This document shows, in pieces, positions 1-8,019 of a stretch of DNA of 64,000 nt. This DNA is from Siccibacter turicensis LMG 23730 (GTDB lineage Bacteria; Pseudomonadota; Gammaproteobacteria; Enterobacterales; Enterobacteriaceae), in NCBI RefSeq assembly GCF_000463155.2, contig NZ_AWFZ01000028.1, positions 840,910-904,909 of the forward strand, given 5' to 3'. The notes under the pieces were generated by a model that worked only from the letters and a program-made list of their open reading frames with translations, was not told the origin of the DNA and made no database searches. Numbering within the stretch: position 1 is the first letter of the stretch; each line of letters begins with the position of its first letter. The position numbers were made by a program, and so were the translations under genes.

Positions 1-212
1 TGCCACAACTGGACCCTATGTGGAAGCTGCTTATCACAACCGGCTTATGCGGCGGTTTAACCACCTTCTCGACGTTTTCCGCTGAGGTGGTGTTTCTGTT
101 GCAGGACGGGCGCTACGCCTGGGCGGGGCTGAATGTTGCCCTGAATCTCGCCGGGTCATTTATCATGACGGCATTCGCGTTCTGGCTGGTAAACAGTCTG
201 GCGTCGTCGTAG
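1..212 (+). CDS. crcB: Fluoride channel CrcB (FluC), C-terminal part only
   Basis: The reading frame is open from the window edge (codons start at base 3) and encodes about 70 residues. They contain [16 protein letters not shown], the hallmark segment of CrcB/FluC, followed by a last hydrophobic helix. Known role: a small four-helix inner-membrane protein that forms a dual-topology dimer and exports fluoride. The family is about 125 residues long, so roughly the first half lies outside the window. The first ATG inside the window is internal and not a true start. The neighbours cspE and pagP match the E. coli order, which supports the call. Truncation is by the window, not by mutation. Confidence 0.93.
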   Translation, partial: PQLDPMWKLLITTGLCGGLTTFSTFSAEVVFLLQDGRYAWAGLNVALNLAGSFIMTAFAFWLVNSLASS

Positions 213-278
213 GCGTCTTCATCTTGCCTTAATCTTACTCTGCGACGCTTGGGCTATTTTCAGGCGGAGGGTGTGGCG

Positions 279-365
279 ATGAGAGAGAAGATGATCAACA
301 TGGGCGCGCTGACGTTCAGTGTGCTGATGACGGCGGCGTTTCTGAAGCTCTATCTTTTTTACTGA
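279..365 (+). CDS. Possible 28-residue small membrane peptide
   Basis: A short frame starts at ATG 279, with a good ribosome binding site GGAGG at 266-270. It reads MREKMINMGALTFSVLMTAA followed by FLKLYLFY and a TGA stop. After a short charged start, the rest is one hydrophobic stretch long enough for a single membrane helix. It lies between crcB and the terminator shared with cspE, so it could be the last gene of the crcB transcript. I do not recognise the family. The support is only the binding site, the membrane-like composition and the fit before a terminator, so it may be chance. Confidence 0.45.
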   Translation: MREKMINMGALTFSVLMTAAFLKLYLFY

Positions 366-382
366 TGGGGTAAAAATAGGAC

Positions 383-412
383 AAAAAAAACCCGCTCAGT
401 GAGCGGGTTTTT
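383..412. terminator. Bidirectional rho-independent terminator between crcB and cspE
   Basis: Stem CCCGCTC (391-397) pairs with GAGCGGG (401-407) around a 3-nt loop. It is flanked by eight As on the left and five Ts on the right, so it can end transcription from both sides: cspE on the minus strand and crcB (plus the possible small peptide) on the plus strand. Confidence 0.9.
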
Positions 413-432
413 GAAACTTGCGCTTCGTAAGC

Positions 433-642
433 TTAGATAGGCATTACGTTAGCAGCTGAAGGGCCTTTGGCACCGTTAGTGATTTCGAACTCTACACGCT
501 GACCTTCAGCGAGAGTTTTGAAACCATTGCTCTGGATCGCAGAGAAGTGTACGAACACGTCTTTGCTGCCATCTTCCGGAGTAATGAAACCGAATCCTTT
601 GGACTCATTAAACCACTTAACGTTACCTTTAATCTTAGACAT
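433..642 (-). CDS. cspE: Cold-shock-family RNA chaperone CspE
   Basis: The product is a 69-residue single OB-fold cold-shock domain. RNP1 KGFGFI and RNP2 VFVHF are intact, and it is nearly identical to E. coli CspE through GPSAANV. Only the last residues (MPI) differ from what I recall. Known role: binds single-stranded RNA and DNA, melts hairpins and acts as a transcription antiterminator; constitutively expressed. The start follows an AGG-containing site. About 190 bases without a gene lie upstream, consistent with the long leader typical of csp genes. CspC is the main alternative, but the [11 protein letters not shown] start and the pagP/crcB context favour CspE. Confidence 0.95.
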   Translation of the reverse strand: MSKIKGNVKWFNESKGFGFITPEDGSKDVFVHFSAIQSNGFKTLAEGQRVEFEITNGAKGPSAANVMPI

Positions 643-833
643 CTATATTACCTTTACATGAAAATGGACACAAATGCTGTGTCGGACATCAGTACACCAA
701 TTGTGGCGGCTTTTGTCCAGTGGAGATTTGCGAAATAGTGATAAAAGTCTCGTTCCTGAAAAGCCGCTCCGCCTTTTCCCCTTAATTTCTAAGGGATATA
801 TCCTAAGTGCCCGATTTTCCGTTTACATTTCTT

Positions 834-1403
834 TTAAAACTGGAAGCGAAACCACGCGAAGTAAACGTTACCGTTGTTGTATGTGCCGGGAATATAGGTC
901 ATCTGGAACGTTGCCGGGCCGTAACCTACTGACGCCAGCGGCAGCACTGCCGGCACCGGAATGTAGTTCCAGTTATCGCGTGCCGTTACCCCGGCGGTGT
1001 ACCCCAGACCCAGATGGAAGTTCTCATCCGCCAGCGGTCGCCAGGTCTTTTCCCAGCCGTATCCGGCAAAGGGTTCCCATTTGTTGTAGGAGTCTTTGAA
1101 CGCCATCACGTACAGGCCGTGCCAGTTCCCTTTCTCATCCCAACGCGACTGCCCGATACCGGCGCCCCATGGACGCTCGTTATAGCGATCGGTTTTGTCT
1201 TTGTCATAGGCGAAACGGGCGTGCCAGGTGATGGCAGGCACGTAGAGATCGTAGTGCTGCGGGGCATCCCAGGTCTGTGCGACGTTATCGGTGAAGGTGT
1301 CAAACCAGCCTTTTATCGTACTGCCACTTTCGATTGCGGCCTGAGCCAGAGGAGTGCAGGTCAGCAGAGTTAAAAATAATACCAGGTGTTTATAAGAGTT
1401 CAC
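834..1403 (-). CDS. pagP: Lipid A palmitoyltransferase PagP
   Basis: A 189-residue precursor with a signal peptide ([16 protein letters not shown], cleavage probably after AQA) followed by an outer-membrane eight-strand barrel. Known role: transfers palmitate from phospholipids to lipid A in the outer membrane. The catalytic region [12 protein letters not shown] (active-site His) and [12 protein letters not shown] (Asp-Ser pair) are present. The protein ends in Phe, as outer-membrane barrels do. Length and the body of the protein match E. coli PagP (186 residues); only the signal region and mature N-terminus diverge. In E. coli dcuC follows on this side; here it is absent. I saw no convincing PhoP box upstream. 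Confidence 0.96.
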   Translation of the reverse strand: MNSYKHLVLFLTLLTCTPLAQAAIESGSTIKGWFDTFTDNVAQTWDAPQHYDLYVPAITWHARFAYDKDKTDRYNERPWGAGIGQSRWDEKGNWHGLYVMAFKDSYNKWEPFAGYGWEKTWRPLADENFHLGLGYTAGVTARDNWNYIPVPAVLPLASVGYGPATFQMTYIPGTYNNGNVYFAWFRFQF

Positions 1404-1887
1404 GCGTTACATACCATTCAAAAAATATCGATACAGCGTAACGGAGAGTACCTTAATGAAAGCCTAACCAGTATTCAGTTAAGTCTCAAACAGCCGGATA
1501 TTCGCGCTTTATTAACACCTGGTTTTCACGAGGATAATAAGCTCTTTACTCACCATATAATAACCCTGGCAATATTCTCGCCCGCCGCCTGCCCGAAGCG
1601 TGACAGGCCTGCTGGTTGTCACTGGCCGCGCGTGGCGCGGCTTACAGGCCTGTCACCTGCGCCGTGAGATAAAAAAATAAATAGTCTCCCGCCCCGCACA
1701 GCGCGGCCGCCCATTGCCATTACAAGGACGCAGAATAGCGGCGTGACAATTAACGTCGCAGGCGATAAAAGCAGACCTCTGATGAGACGTGTTGATATCG
1801 AAAACGCACGGGTTATTCAACCTTCGTTAAAGGTTATGTGCTTTAATAGCCCCCGGAAATGAGCGGGATAACACATCAGGATGAAAA
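1404..1887. other. Divergent pagP/rna intergenic region, no gene seen
   Basis: These 484 bases separate divergent pagP and rna. I see no coding frame with a ribosome binding site. The left half is AT-rich and should hold the pagP promoter. The middle holds a nested inverted repeat at 1600-1656, listed separately. In E. coli the citrate-fermentation genes and dcuC lie between rna and pagP, so this is the scar of their absence. Confidence 0.6.
1600..1656. repeat. Nested perfect inverted repeat
   Basis: An outer perfect 12-bp stem GTGACAGGCCTG (1600-1611) pairs with CAGGCCTGTCAC (1645-1656). Inside it, a second perfect 7-bp stem GCCGCGC (1625-1631) pairs with GCGCGGC (1635-1641) around a GTG loop. 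No T tract follows on either strand, so it is not an ordinary terminator. It does not match REP or ERIC consensus sequences that I know. Confidence 0.7.
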
Positions 1888-2694
1888 ATGAATAAGATCG
1901 GGTATGGTATTTTGTGCGTCCTGGCGACGTGTGCTGCCTCGCTTGCGCAGGCACAGCCGCTGGTGGCGACCCGCTATGCCGACTTCGATCGCTACGTTCT
2001 CGCCCTCTCCTGGCAGACCGGCTTCTGCCAGAGTCTGCACGCGGAAAAGCGCTCTGAGCCTGATGAGTGCCGTCTGCAAAAAGAGCAGCCCGACAAAACC
2101 CATTTTCTGACGGTGCATGGCCTGTGGCCTTCACTGCCCAAATCCGTGGCGGCCCGTGGCGTGGATGAGCGTCGCTGGATCCGCTACGGCTGCGCCTCAC
2201 GCCCGATTCCGAACGCCCCGGAAGTGCGCGCGTCCCGCAAATGCGATGCGGAAGAGACGGGCCTGTCGCTGGAGATGGCGGCCAAACTCAGCGACGTGAT
2301 GCCCGGCGCCGGGGGCAACTCCTGCCTCGATCGCTACGAATACGCCCGGCACGGGGTGTGCTTTGGCTTCGACCCCGACGCGTGGTTTGGCACCATGGTG
2401 CGCATGAACCACGAGGTCAAAGCGAGTCCCGTGGGGACGTTTCTTGCGGCGAACTACGGGAAAACGGTAAGCCGCAGTGAGATGACCGCGGCGGTGGAAA
2501 AAGCCTGGGGAAAAAACGCCGCCAAATCGCTGGCGCTGCGCTGTGACGGGAACCCGGCCTGGCTGACAGAAATCCAGTTCACCCTTAAGGCCAGCACCAT
2601 CAACGCGCCGCTGAGCAAATCCAGCTTCGTGCCGCAGCCGCATCCCGGCAACTGCGGCAGCACCTTCACGCTCGACGCCGTCGGCGTCGACTAA
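1888..2694 (+). CDS. rna: Periplasmic ribonuclease I (RNase T2 family)
   Basis: 268 residues, the same length as E. coli RNase I. A signal peptide ending near SLAQAQ is followed by both conserved T2 active-site blocks: HGLWPS (CAS I) and EYARHGVC (CAS II). Eight or more cysteines are present, consistent with the disulfide-rich fold. Known role: non-specific endoribonuclease of the periplasm that degrades RNA to mononucleotides through 2',3'-cyclic intermediates. The start ATG at 1888 has a purine-rich site (CAGGATGAAAA) just upstream. In E. coli rna is next to rnk; here about 10 kb of sugar-transport genes separate them. Confidence 0.96.
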   Translation: MNKIGYGILCVLATCAASLAQAQPLVATRYADFDRYVLALSWQTGFCQSLHAEKRSEPDECRLQKEQPDKTHFLTVHGLWPSLPKSVAARGVDERRWIRYGCASRPIPNAPEVRASRKCDAEETGLSLEMAAKLSDVMPGAGGNSCLDRYEYARHGVCFGFDPDAWFGTMVRMNHEVKASPVGTFLAANYGKTVSRSEMTAAVEKAWGKNAAKSLALRCDGNPAWLTEIQFTLKASTINAPLSKSSFVPQPHPGNCGSTFTLDAVGVD

Positions 2695-2695
2695 T

Positions 2696-2719
2696 ACCGG
2701 GCTTTACGCCCGGTTGTTT
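2696..2719 (+). terminator. Terminator of rna, facing the glucosidase operon
   Basis: ACCGGGC (2696-2702) pairs with GCCCGGT (2708-2714) around TTTAC, followed by TGTTT. It starts two bases after the rna stop and overlaps the stop codon of the convergent glucosidase gene. Confidence 0.8.
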
Positions 2720-4394
2720 AGTGGTGGCACTTATAGATGCGCGCTTCCCACGGACGCAGACGATAAGCGTCCTCACCCTCCTCCATGTTAGCCAGCATGC
2801 TAATTGCGCCGCGCAGCGACAGCTCTGCCTCCGGCCAGAGCGCGTGCTTGCCCGACAGGTTGCACAGCACCAGGATGCGCTCACCCTGCCAGGTGCGGCT
2901 GTAGGCGTAAATCTGCGGATGCGCCGCCAGCAGCAGCGCATATCTGCCGTACACCAGCGCCGTTTCGCGCTTGCGCAGACGAATCATCTCACGGTGGAAA
3001 TTGAGTACGGAATGGCTATCGTAGAGCTGGCTTTCGACGTTGATCATCTCGTAGTTCGGATTCACCGGCAGCCACGGCTGATGGGTGCTGAACCCGGCAT
3101 ACGGCGAGGCATCCCACTGCATCGGGGTGCGTGAGTTGTCCCGCCCGGTGCGGTTGAGATACGCCAGGATCTCGGTCTCGCTCATCCCCTGCCGCGCCAG
3201 CTCCCGGGCCTTGTTATGGGCTGACACATCGTCAAACTCGTCGAGGGAGGTAAACCGCATGTTGGTCATGCCGATCTCCTGGCCCTGGTAGATAAACGGC
3301 GTGCCCTGCATCAGAAACCACATCGCCGCGATGCAGGTCGCGCTCTCCCGCCAGTGGCGTTCGGTATCGCCCCAGCGCGACACAATCCGCGTCACGTCGT
3401 GGTTTTCGACATAGAGCGCGTTCCAGCCCTTCCCTTCCAGCGCCTCCTGCCAGCCGGTAAAAATGCGCTTAAGCGTCAGCGGGTCGGGCCGCAGCCCGGC
3501 CTCCGGCTCCCAGAGCCGCACGTGCTCAAACTGAAACACCATGTTGAGGCGCTGCCGGTGCTCCCCGACCCACTCCTCGGCATGCGCCGCATCGAGGCCG
3601 TTCATCTCGCCGACGGTGACAATATCGTACCGGTTAAACACCTCGCGGCAGATATCGTCCACGTAGTCCAGCAAGCCATCGTAGTTAAGATGGCTGACCA
3701 TCGACGGGGCATACGGCAGCTTGTCCGGGTTCGGCACGTCGGCCAGCGTCGGCTCTTTTTTCATGTGCGCGATGGCATCAATGCGGAAGCCATCGATGCC
3801 TTTATCTAGCCACCAGCGCATCATGTCGTACACCGCCTGGCGCATCTGGTGATTTTCCCAGTTGAGATCCGGCTGGCGGCGGCTGAACAGGTGCATGAAA
3901 TATTGCCCGGTGGCGTCGTCGTACTCCCAGGCCGAGCCGTTGAAGATCGACTCCCAGTTGTTGGGCTCCGCTCCGTTGCGCCCGTCACGCCAGATATACC
4001 AGTCGCGTTTCGGGTTATCCCGCGAGGCGCGTGATTCGAGGAACCACGGGTGCTCATCCGAGGTATGGTTCACCACCAGGTCGAGGATCAGCCGCATTCC
4101 GCGGGCGTGCACCGCGTCCAGCAGGCGGTCAAAATCCGCCATGGTGCCGAACTCGTCCATAATGGCGTGGTAGTCGCTGATGTCGTAGCCGTTATCGTCG
4201 TTCGGCGACCGGTACATCGGGCAGATCCAGATGAGGTCGATGCCCAGCTGCTGCAGGTAATCAAGCTTGCCGGTGATGCCGTTCAGATCCCCGATGCCGT
4301 CACCGTTGCTGTCCTTAAAACTGCGCGGATAAATCTGGTAAGCCACGGCTTCTTTCCACCAGCGTTGGCTGTGCGGCGTGGTTATTTCACTCAT
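2718..4394 (-). CDS. GH13 alpha-glucosidase (oligo-1,6-glucosidase/trehalulose-hydrolase type), distal
   Basis: 558 residues, with the complete GH13 catalytic set: QIYPRSF near the N-terminus, DLVVNHTSDEHPWF at 105-118, nucleophile Asp206 in DGFRIDAIAH, acid/base Glu263 in VGEMN, and NHD with Asp333. QGQEIGMTN follows. The subfamily hydrolyses alpha-1,6 and related bonds of short glucosides such as isomaltose or isomaltulose, in the cytoplasm. The RLDRD motif of sucrose isomerases is absent, so it should be a hydrolase. It is the last gene of a leftward sugar-uptake operon, three bases after a second GH13 gene. Two glucosidases behind one ABC importer resembles the palatinose/trehalulose (pal) operons of Erwinia, but the exact substrate is inferred. 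Confidence 0.9.
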   Translation of the reverse strand: MSEITTPHSQRWWKEAVAYQIYPRSFKDSNGDGIGDLNGITGKLDYLQQLGIDLIWICPMYRSPNDDNGYDISDYHAIMDEFGTMADFDRLLDAVHARGMRLILDLVVNHTSDEHPWFLESRASRDNPKRDWYIWRDGRNGAEPNNWESIFNGSAWEYDDATGQYFMHLFSRRQPDLNWENHQMRQAVYDMMRWWLDKGIDGFRIDAIAHMKKEPTLADVPNPDKLPYAPSMVSHLNYDGLLDYVDDICREVFNRYDIVTVGEMNGLDAAHAEEWVGEHRQRLNMVFQFEHVRLWEPEAGLRPDPLTLKRIFTGWQEALEGKGWNALYVENHDVTRIVSRWGDTERHWRESATCIAAMWFLMQGTPFIYQGQEIGMTNMRFTSLDEFDDVSAHNKARELARQGMSETEILAYLNRTGRDNSRTPMQWDASPYAGFSTHQPWLPVNPNYEMINVESQLYDSHSVLNFHREMIRLRKRETALVYGRYALLLAAHPQIYAYSRTWQGERILVLCNLSGKHALWPEAELSLRGAISMLANMEEGEDAYRLRPWEARIYKCHH

Positions 4395-4397
4395 GCA

Positions 4398-6047
4398 CTA
4401 CTCCCGTATCAGTAACGCGAACGACTCCCAGGGCTGGAGTTCAAGGCTCACCGCCAGCTGATCGCGCGGTGCGTAGTTGCTGATCAGACACTCCCCGTGC
4501 CACGCCTGCAGCGGCTCGGGAATATCCAGCGTCAGATGCTCGCGGCTGACGTTATTGAGCACCAGCAGCGTATCGCCCTCGTAGCGGCGCAGCCAGGCAA
4601 ACACCTGCGGATGTTCAGCGAAGAGCATCTGATAGTCGCCGTAGACCAGCACCGGGTAGAGCTTGCGCAGCGCCACCAGCTTCTGATAGTGCCAGAGGAT
4701 GGAGTCCGGCTCGGCCAGCGCCTGGGCGACGTTAATACTGCGGTAGTTGGGGTTTACCGCCATCCACGGCGTGCCGGTGGTGAAGCCCGCGTGCGGGCTG
4801 TCGTCCCACTGCACCGGCGAGCGGGCGTTGTCGCGCCCGTTGGCGTGGATACCGGTCATCATCTCGTCGTGAGTAATACCGGCCGCGATCCGCTCCCGGT
4901 AGAAATTGAGGCTTTCAATGTCGCGATACTCTTCGATGGTGCTCCAGCGCACGTTGGTCATGCCGATCTCTTCGCCCTGATAGATATAGGGCGTGCCTTT
5001 CAGGCAGTGCAGCGCCGTGGCGAGCAGCTTGGCCGAGGCCTCCCGGTACTCGCCTTCGTCGCCAAACTTCGACACCGCACGCGGCAGATCGTGGTTGCTC
5101 CAGAACAGCGAGTTCCAGCCCCGGTCGGCCAGCGCGGTCTGCCATTTGTCGATCACCGCCTTAAAGCGCGACAGCTCAAACGGACGGCTGCGCCACTTGC
5201 CGTGCTTCTCGTCCCAGGTCTGCTTGATGTGTTCGAACTGGAATACCATCGACAGCTCCTGGCGCTCCGGGTCGCTGTAAAGCAGCGCATCTTCGGGGGT
5301 GGCGCTCCAGGTTTCGCCGACGGTGAGCTTATCCCGCGCCCCGTAGGTCGCGCGGTTCATCTGGTGGATCAGCAGGTGCAGGTTTTTCCCCTTCGCCATG
5401 ATCTGCTTATCGACCTCTTTGCCGATAAGATCGATAACGTCCATACGGAAGCCGCCGATGCCGCGATCCAGCCAGCGGTTCATCATGGCGTGAACCTCCT
5501 CCTGCACCCGGGGGTTTTCCCAGTTGAGATCCGGCTGACGCACCGAGAACTGGTGCAGATAGTATTCACCGCTGGCCTCATCAAATGCCCAGCCGCTGCC
5601 GCCAAAGTAGGAGCGAAAATCGTTCGGCGGCCCGCCGTCCGGGGCCGGTTTGCGCCAGATATAAAAGTCGCGGTACGGGTTATCTTTCCCCTTGAGGGCT
5701 TCCAGGAACCAGGGGTGTTCATCGGAGGTGTGGTTGACCACCAGGTCCATCAGGATATGAATGTCCCGCGCCTTTGCCTCCTCAATAAGCTGCTCCATCT
5801 CCGCCATGGTGCCGAACTCGGCGGCGATATCCTCGTAGTCGGAGATGTCATACCCGTTGTCGTCCATCGGCGAGCGGTACACCGGCGAGAGCCAGATAAG
5901 ATTGATGCCGAGCTGCCTGAGATAGTCGAGCTTGCTGATAATGCCCGCGAGATCGCCGATGCCGTCGCCGTTCGCGTCCATAAAACTGCGGGGGTAGATC
6001 TGATACACCACCGCGCTGTGCCACCACTTTCTCTCAAATGCTTTCAT
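4398..6047 (-). CDS. GH13 alpha-glucosidase, proximal
   Basis: 549 residues from the ATG at 6047, chosen because AAGGAAG lies just upstream; a start 30 bases earlier would overlap the ATPase gene. GH13 landmarks are complete: DLVVNHTSDEHPWF at about 101-114, nucleophile Asp203 in GGFRMDVIDL, acid/base Glu245 in VGETW, and Asp320 in SNHDLPRA. No RLDRD isomerase motif. It is a clear paralogue of the gene downstream, but differs after the nucleophile, where it has a Lys-rich insert (EVDKQIMAKGKN), so the two enzymes probably split the substrate range of one importer. Cytoplasmic; no signal peptide. Confidence 0.9.
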   Translation of the reverse strand: MKAFERKWWHSAVVYQIYPRSFMDANGDGIGDLAGIISKLDYLRQLGINLIWLSPVYRSPMDDNGYDISDYEDIAAEFGTMAEMEQLIEEAKARDIHILMDLVVNHTSDEHPWFLEALKGKDNPYRDFYIWRKPAPDGGPPNDFRSYFGGSGWAFDEASGEYYLHQFSVRQPDLNWENPRVQEEVHAMMNRWLDRGIGGFRMDVIDLIGKEVDKQIMAKGKNLHLLIHQMNRATYGARDKLTVGETWSATPEDALLYSDPERQELSMVFQFEHIKQTWDEKHGKWRSRPFELSRFKAVIDKWQTALADRGWNSLFWSNHDLPRAVSKFGDEGEYREASAKLLATALHCLKGTPYIYQGEEIGMTNVRWSTIEEYRDIESLNFYRERIAAGITHDEMMTGIHANGRDNARSPVQWDDSPHAGFTTGTPWMAVNPNYRSINVAQALAEPDSILWHYQKLVALRKLYPVLVYGDYQMLFAEHPQVFAWLRRYEGDTLLVLNNVSREHLTLDIPEPLQAWHGECLISNYAPRDQLAVSLELQPWESFALLIRE

Positions 6048-6057
6048 CACGCTTCCT

Positions 6058-7170
6058 TCAGTGCTGGTTGTCCACATTCAGACGCCGTAACGCCCTCCCG
6101 GTCCCGTCGAAAAGATAGCCGTGCTCCGGGGCCAGCCGCAGCCCGACGTGCTGCTCCGGTCTGACCTCAAGCCGTGAAGTATGGCGCATCACCAGCGGTT
6201 CTGCGCCGTAGCCGCCGTTCACGTAGAGCAGCGTTTCATTCCCCATGTGCTCAACAAACAGCACCTCGCCCTCAACGTCGGCGCCCGCCAGATCCATCAC
6301 CTCCAGGTGCTCAGGCCGGATGCCGAACTGCACCGCATCACCCGGAGACACCGATTCGCCCTCCACCGCCAGCGTCAGCCGGAAGCCGTTCTCCAGCTCG
6401 ATTTCGCACTGCGCCGCGTCGCAGGTCACCACGCGCCCCGGCATCAGGTTCATCTTCGGCGAGCCGATAAACTGCGCCACAAACACGTTGGCGGGATGAT
6501 CGTAAAGTTCCAGCGGGGTGCCGACCTGCTCTATCGCCCCTTTGTTAAGCACCACAATGCGATCGGCCAGCGTCATGGCTTCCACCTGATCGTGGGTGAC
6601 GTAAAGAATGGTGGCGTTGATGCGCTTGTGCAGGGCGGCAATCTCCATGCGCATCTGCACGCGCAGCGAGGCATCGAGGTTGGAGAGCGGCTCGTCGAAC
6701 AGAAACAGGCTCGGCTCGCGCACGATGGCGCGGCCAATCGCCACGCGCTGGCGCTGCCCGCCGGAGAGATCCTTCGGCCGCCGGTCGAGCAGACTTTCCA
6801 GCTGCAGGATGCGCGCGCTGGCCTGCACCCGCTCGTCGATCTTCTTCTCCGACAGCTTTGCCATCTCCAGCGCAAAGGCCATGTTCTGGTACACCGTCAT
6901 ATGGGGATAGAGCGCATAGGACTGGAACACCATGCCGATGCCGCGCTCGGACGGGGTATCGTCATTCACGCACACGCCGTCGATAAACATCTCGCCGCTG
7001 CTGATCTCCTCAAGCCCGGCCACCAGCCGCAGCAGGGTCGACTTGCCGCAGCCCGACGGGCCGACCACCACCACAAACTCGCCGCTGTCGATCTGTAAAT
7101 CGAGCGGCTTTATCACCTCGGCGTGGGTGCCGAAGCGCTTCTGAACTTTCGCCAGCTGTAGTTGAGCCAT
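6058..7170 (-). CDS. MalK/MsmK/UgpC-type ATPase of alpha-glucoside ABC importer
   Basis: 370 residues. Walker A GPSGCGKST at about 38-46, Q-loop VFQSYALYPHMTV, signature LSGGQRQRVAIGRA, Walker B LFLFDEPLSNLD and switch His in YVTHDQVEAM are all intact. A C-terminal OB-type regulatory domain typical of MalK-class subunits follows (IGSPKMNLMPG onwards). Role: energises the two permeases encoded just upstream in transcription order. It ends ten bases before the start of the first glucosidase gene and begins three bases after the second permease, so it sits in the same operon. Confidence 0.93.
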   Translation of the reverse strand: MAQLQLAKVQKRFGTHAEVIKPLDLQIDSGEFVVVVGPSGCGKSTLLRLVAGLEEISSGEMFIDGVCVNDDTPSERGIGMVFQSYALYPHMTVYQNMAFALEMAKLSEKKIDERVQASARILQLESLLDRRPKDLSGGQRQRVAIGRAIVREPSLFLFDEPLSNLDASLRVQMRMEIAALHKRINATILYVTHDQVEAMTLADRIVVLNKGAIEQVGTPLELYDHPANVFVAQFIGSPKMNLMPGRVVTCDAAQCEIELENGFRLTLAVEGESVSPGDAVQFGIRPEHLEVMDLAGADVEGEVLFVEHMGNETLLYVNGGYGAEPLVMRHTSRLEVRPEQHVGLRLAPEHGYLFDGTGRALRRLNVDNQH

Positions 7171-7173
7171 TCG

Positions 7174-8019
7174 TTACCCCTTAATTGCGCCGCTGGTGAG
7201 GCCGCTGACAATCCGTTTTTGAAAGATAAGCACCAACACGATTATCGGCAGCGTCACAATCACCGATGCCGCCATAATGCTGCCCCAGGGCAGTTCAAAG
7301 CTGGATGCCCCGCTGAACAGGCTGATCGCCACCGGTACCGTGCGCTTCGCGCTGGAAATAATGAACGTGAGCGCAAACATGAACTCGTTCCAGGCACCGA
7401 TAAACGCCAGCAGGCCGGTGGTCGCCAGCGCCGGGGCCAGCACCGGGGCAAATACCCGGCGAATAATGGTGCCGGTTTTGGCACCGTCGACGATGGCCGC
7501 CTCCTCCAGCTCAACCGGAATGGTTTTGATAAAGGTGGTGAGCACCCAGACGGTGAACGGCAGCGAGAAGGTGGTGTAGGAGACAATCAGCGCCCCGAGC
7601 GAGTCATACAGCCCCAGAAAACGCACCAGCTCAAACATCCCGGTCAGCACCGCCACCTGGGGAAACATCGACACGCAGAGGATGGTAAACAGCAGGAAAC
7701 GACGACCGCGGAAGTTAACCCGCGCCAGAGCAAACGCGGCGGTGATGGACACCAGCAAGCACAGCCCTACCGTGATGCCAGCGACCAGAAACGAATTGAG
7801 CAGGCTGCGGGCGATGCCGTTATCCATCAGCGCCACCACGTAGTTATCCCAGTGCCAGCCGGTGGGGTACCACACCGGCGTGAACAGCTCCTGGCCGCTG
7901 CGCAGCGAACTCAGCACCGCGTAATAGAAGGGAAACAGGCAGAACAGCGAGGCCAGCAGCGCGCCGGTATAGATAACCACCCGGCCACCGATGTTGCGTT
8001 GCTTACGGGAAAGCTTCAT
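7174..8019 (-). CDS. MalG-type permease of alpha-glucoside ABC importer
   Basis: 281 residues with about six membrane helices. The EAA-type coupling loop reads ELEEAAIVDGAKTGTIIRRV, followed by PVLAPALATTGLLAFIGAWNEF, as in MalG-family carbohydrate permeases (CUT1). Its start overlaps the stop of the other permease by four bases (ATGA), showing translational coupling. It pairs with that MalF-type subunit to form the inner-membrane channel. Confidence 0.93.
   Translation of the reverse strand: MKLSRKQRNIGGRVVIYTGALLASLFCLFPFYYAVLSSLRSGQELFTPVWYPTGWHWDNYVVALMDNGIARSLLNSFLVAGITVGLCLLVSITAAFALARVNFRGRRFLLFTILCVSMFPQVAVLTGMFELVRFLGLYDSLGALIVSYTTFSLPFTVWVLTTFIKTIPVELEEAAIVDGAKTGTIIRRVFAPVLAPALATTGLLAFIGAWNEFMFALTFIISSAKRTVPVAISLFSGASSFELPWGSIMAASVIVTLPIIVLVLIFQKRIVSGLTSGAIKG

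Noticed and set aside
1470-1500. PhoP box upstream of pagP
   Set aside because: On the minus strand CTGTTTGAGACTTAACTG looks vaguely like two GTTTA repeats, but the second half does not match. Not called.
2718-6047. Sucrose isomerase (isomaltulose synthase) identity for either GH13 gene
   Set aside because: The RLDRD product-specificity motif is absent from both. The corresponding region reads FEHVRLWEPEAG or FEHIKQTWDEK, so hydrolases are more likely.
4497-6164. Long open frame on the plus strand, opposite the proximal glucosidase and the ATPase end
   Set aside because: It mirrors the codon pattern of a clear GH13 gene on the other strand, has no recognisable domains and no ribosome binding site. 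It is an antisense by-product of GC-rich coding sequence.
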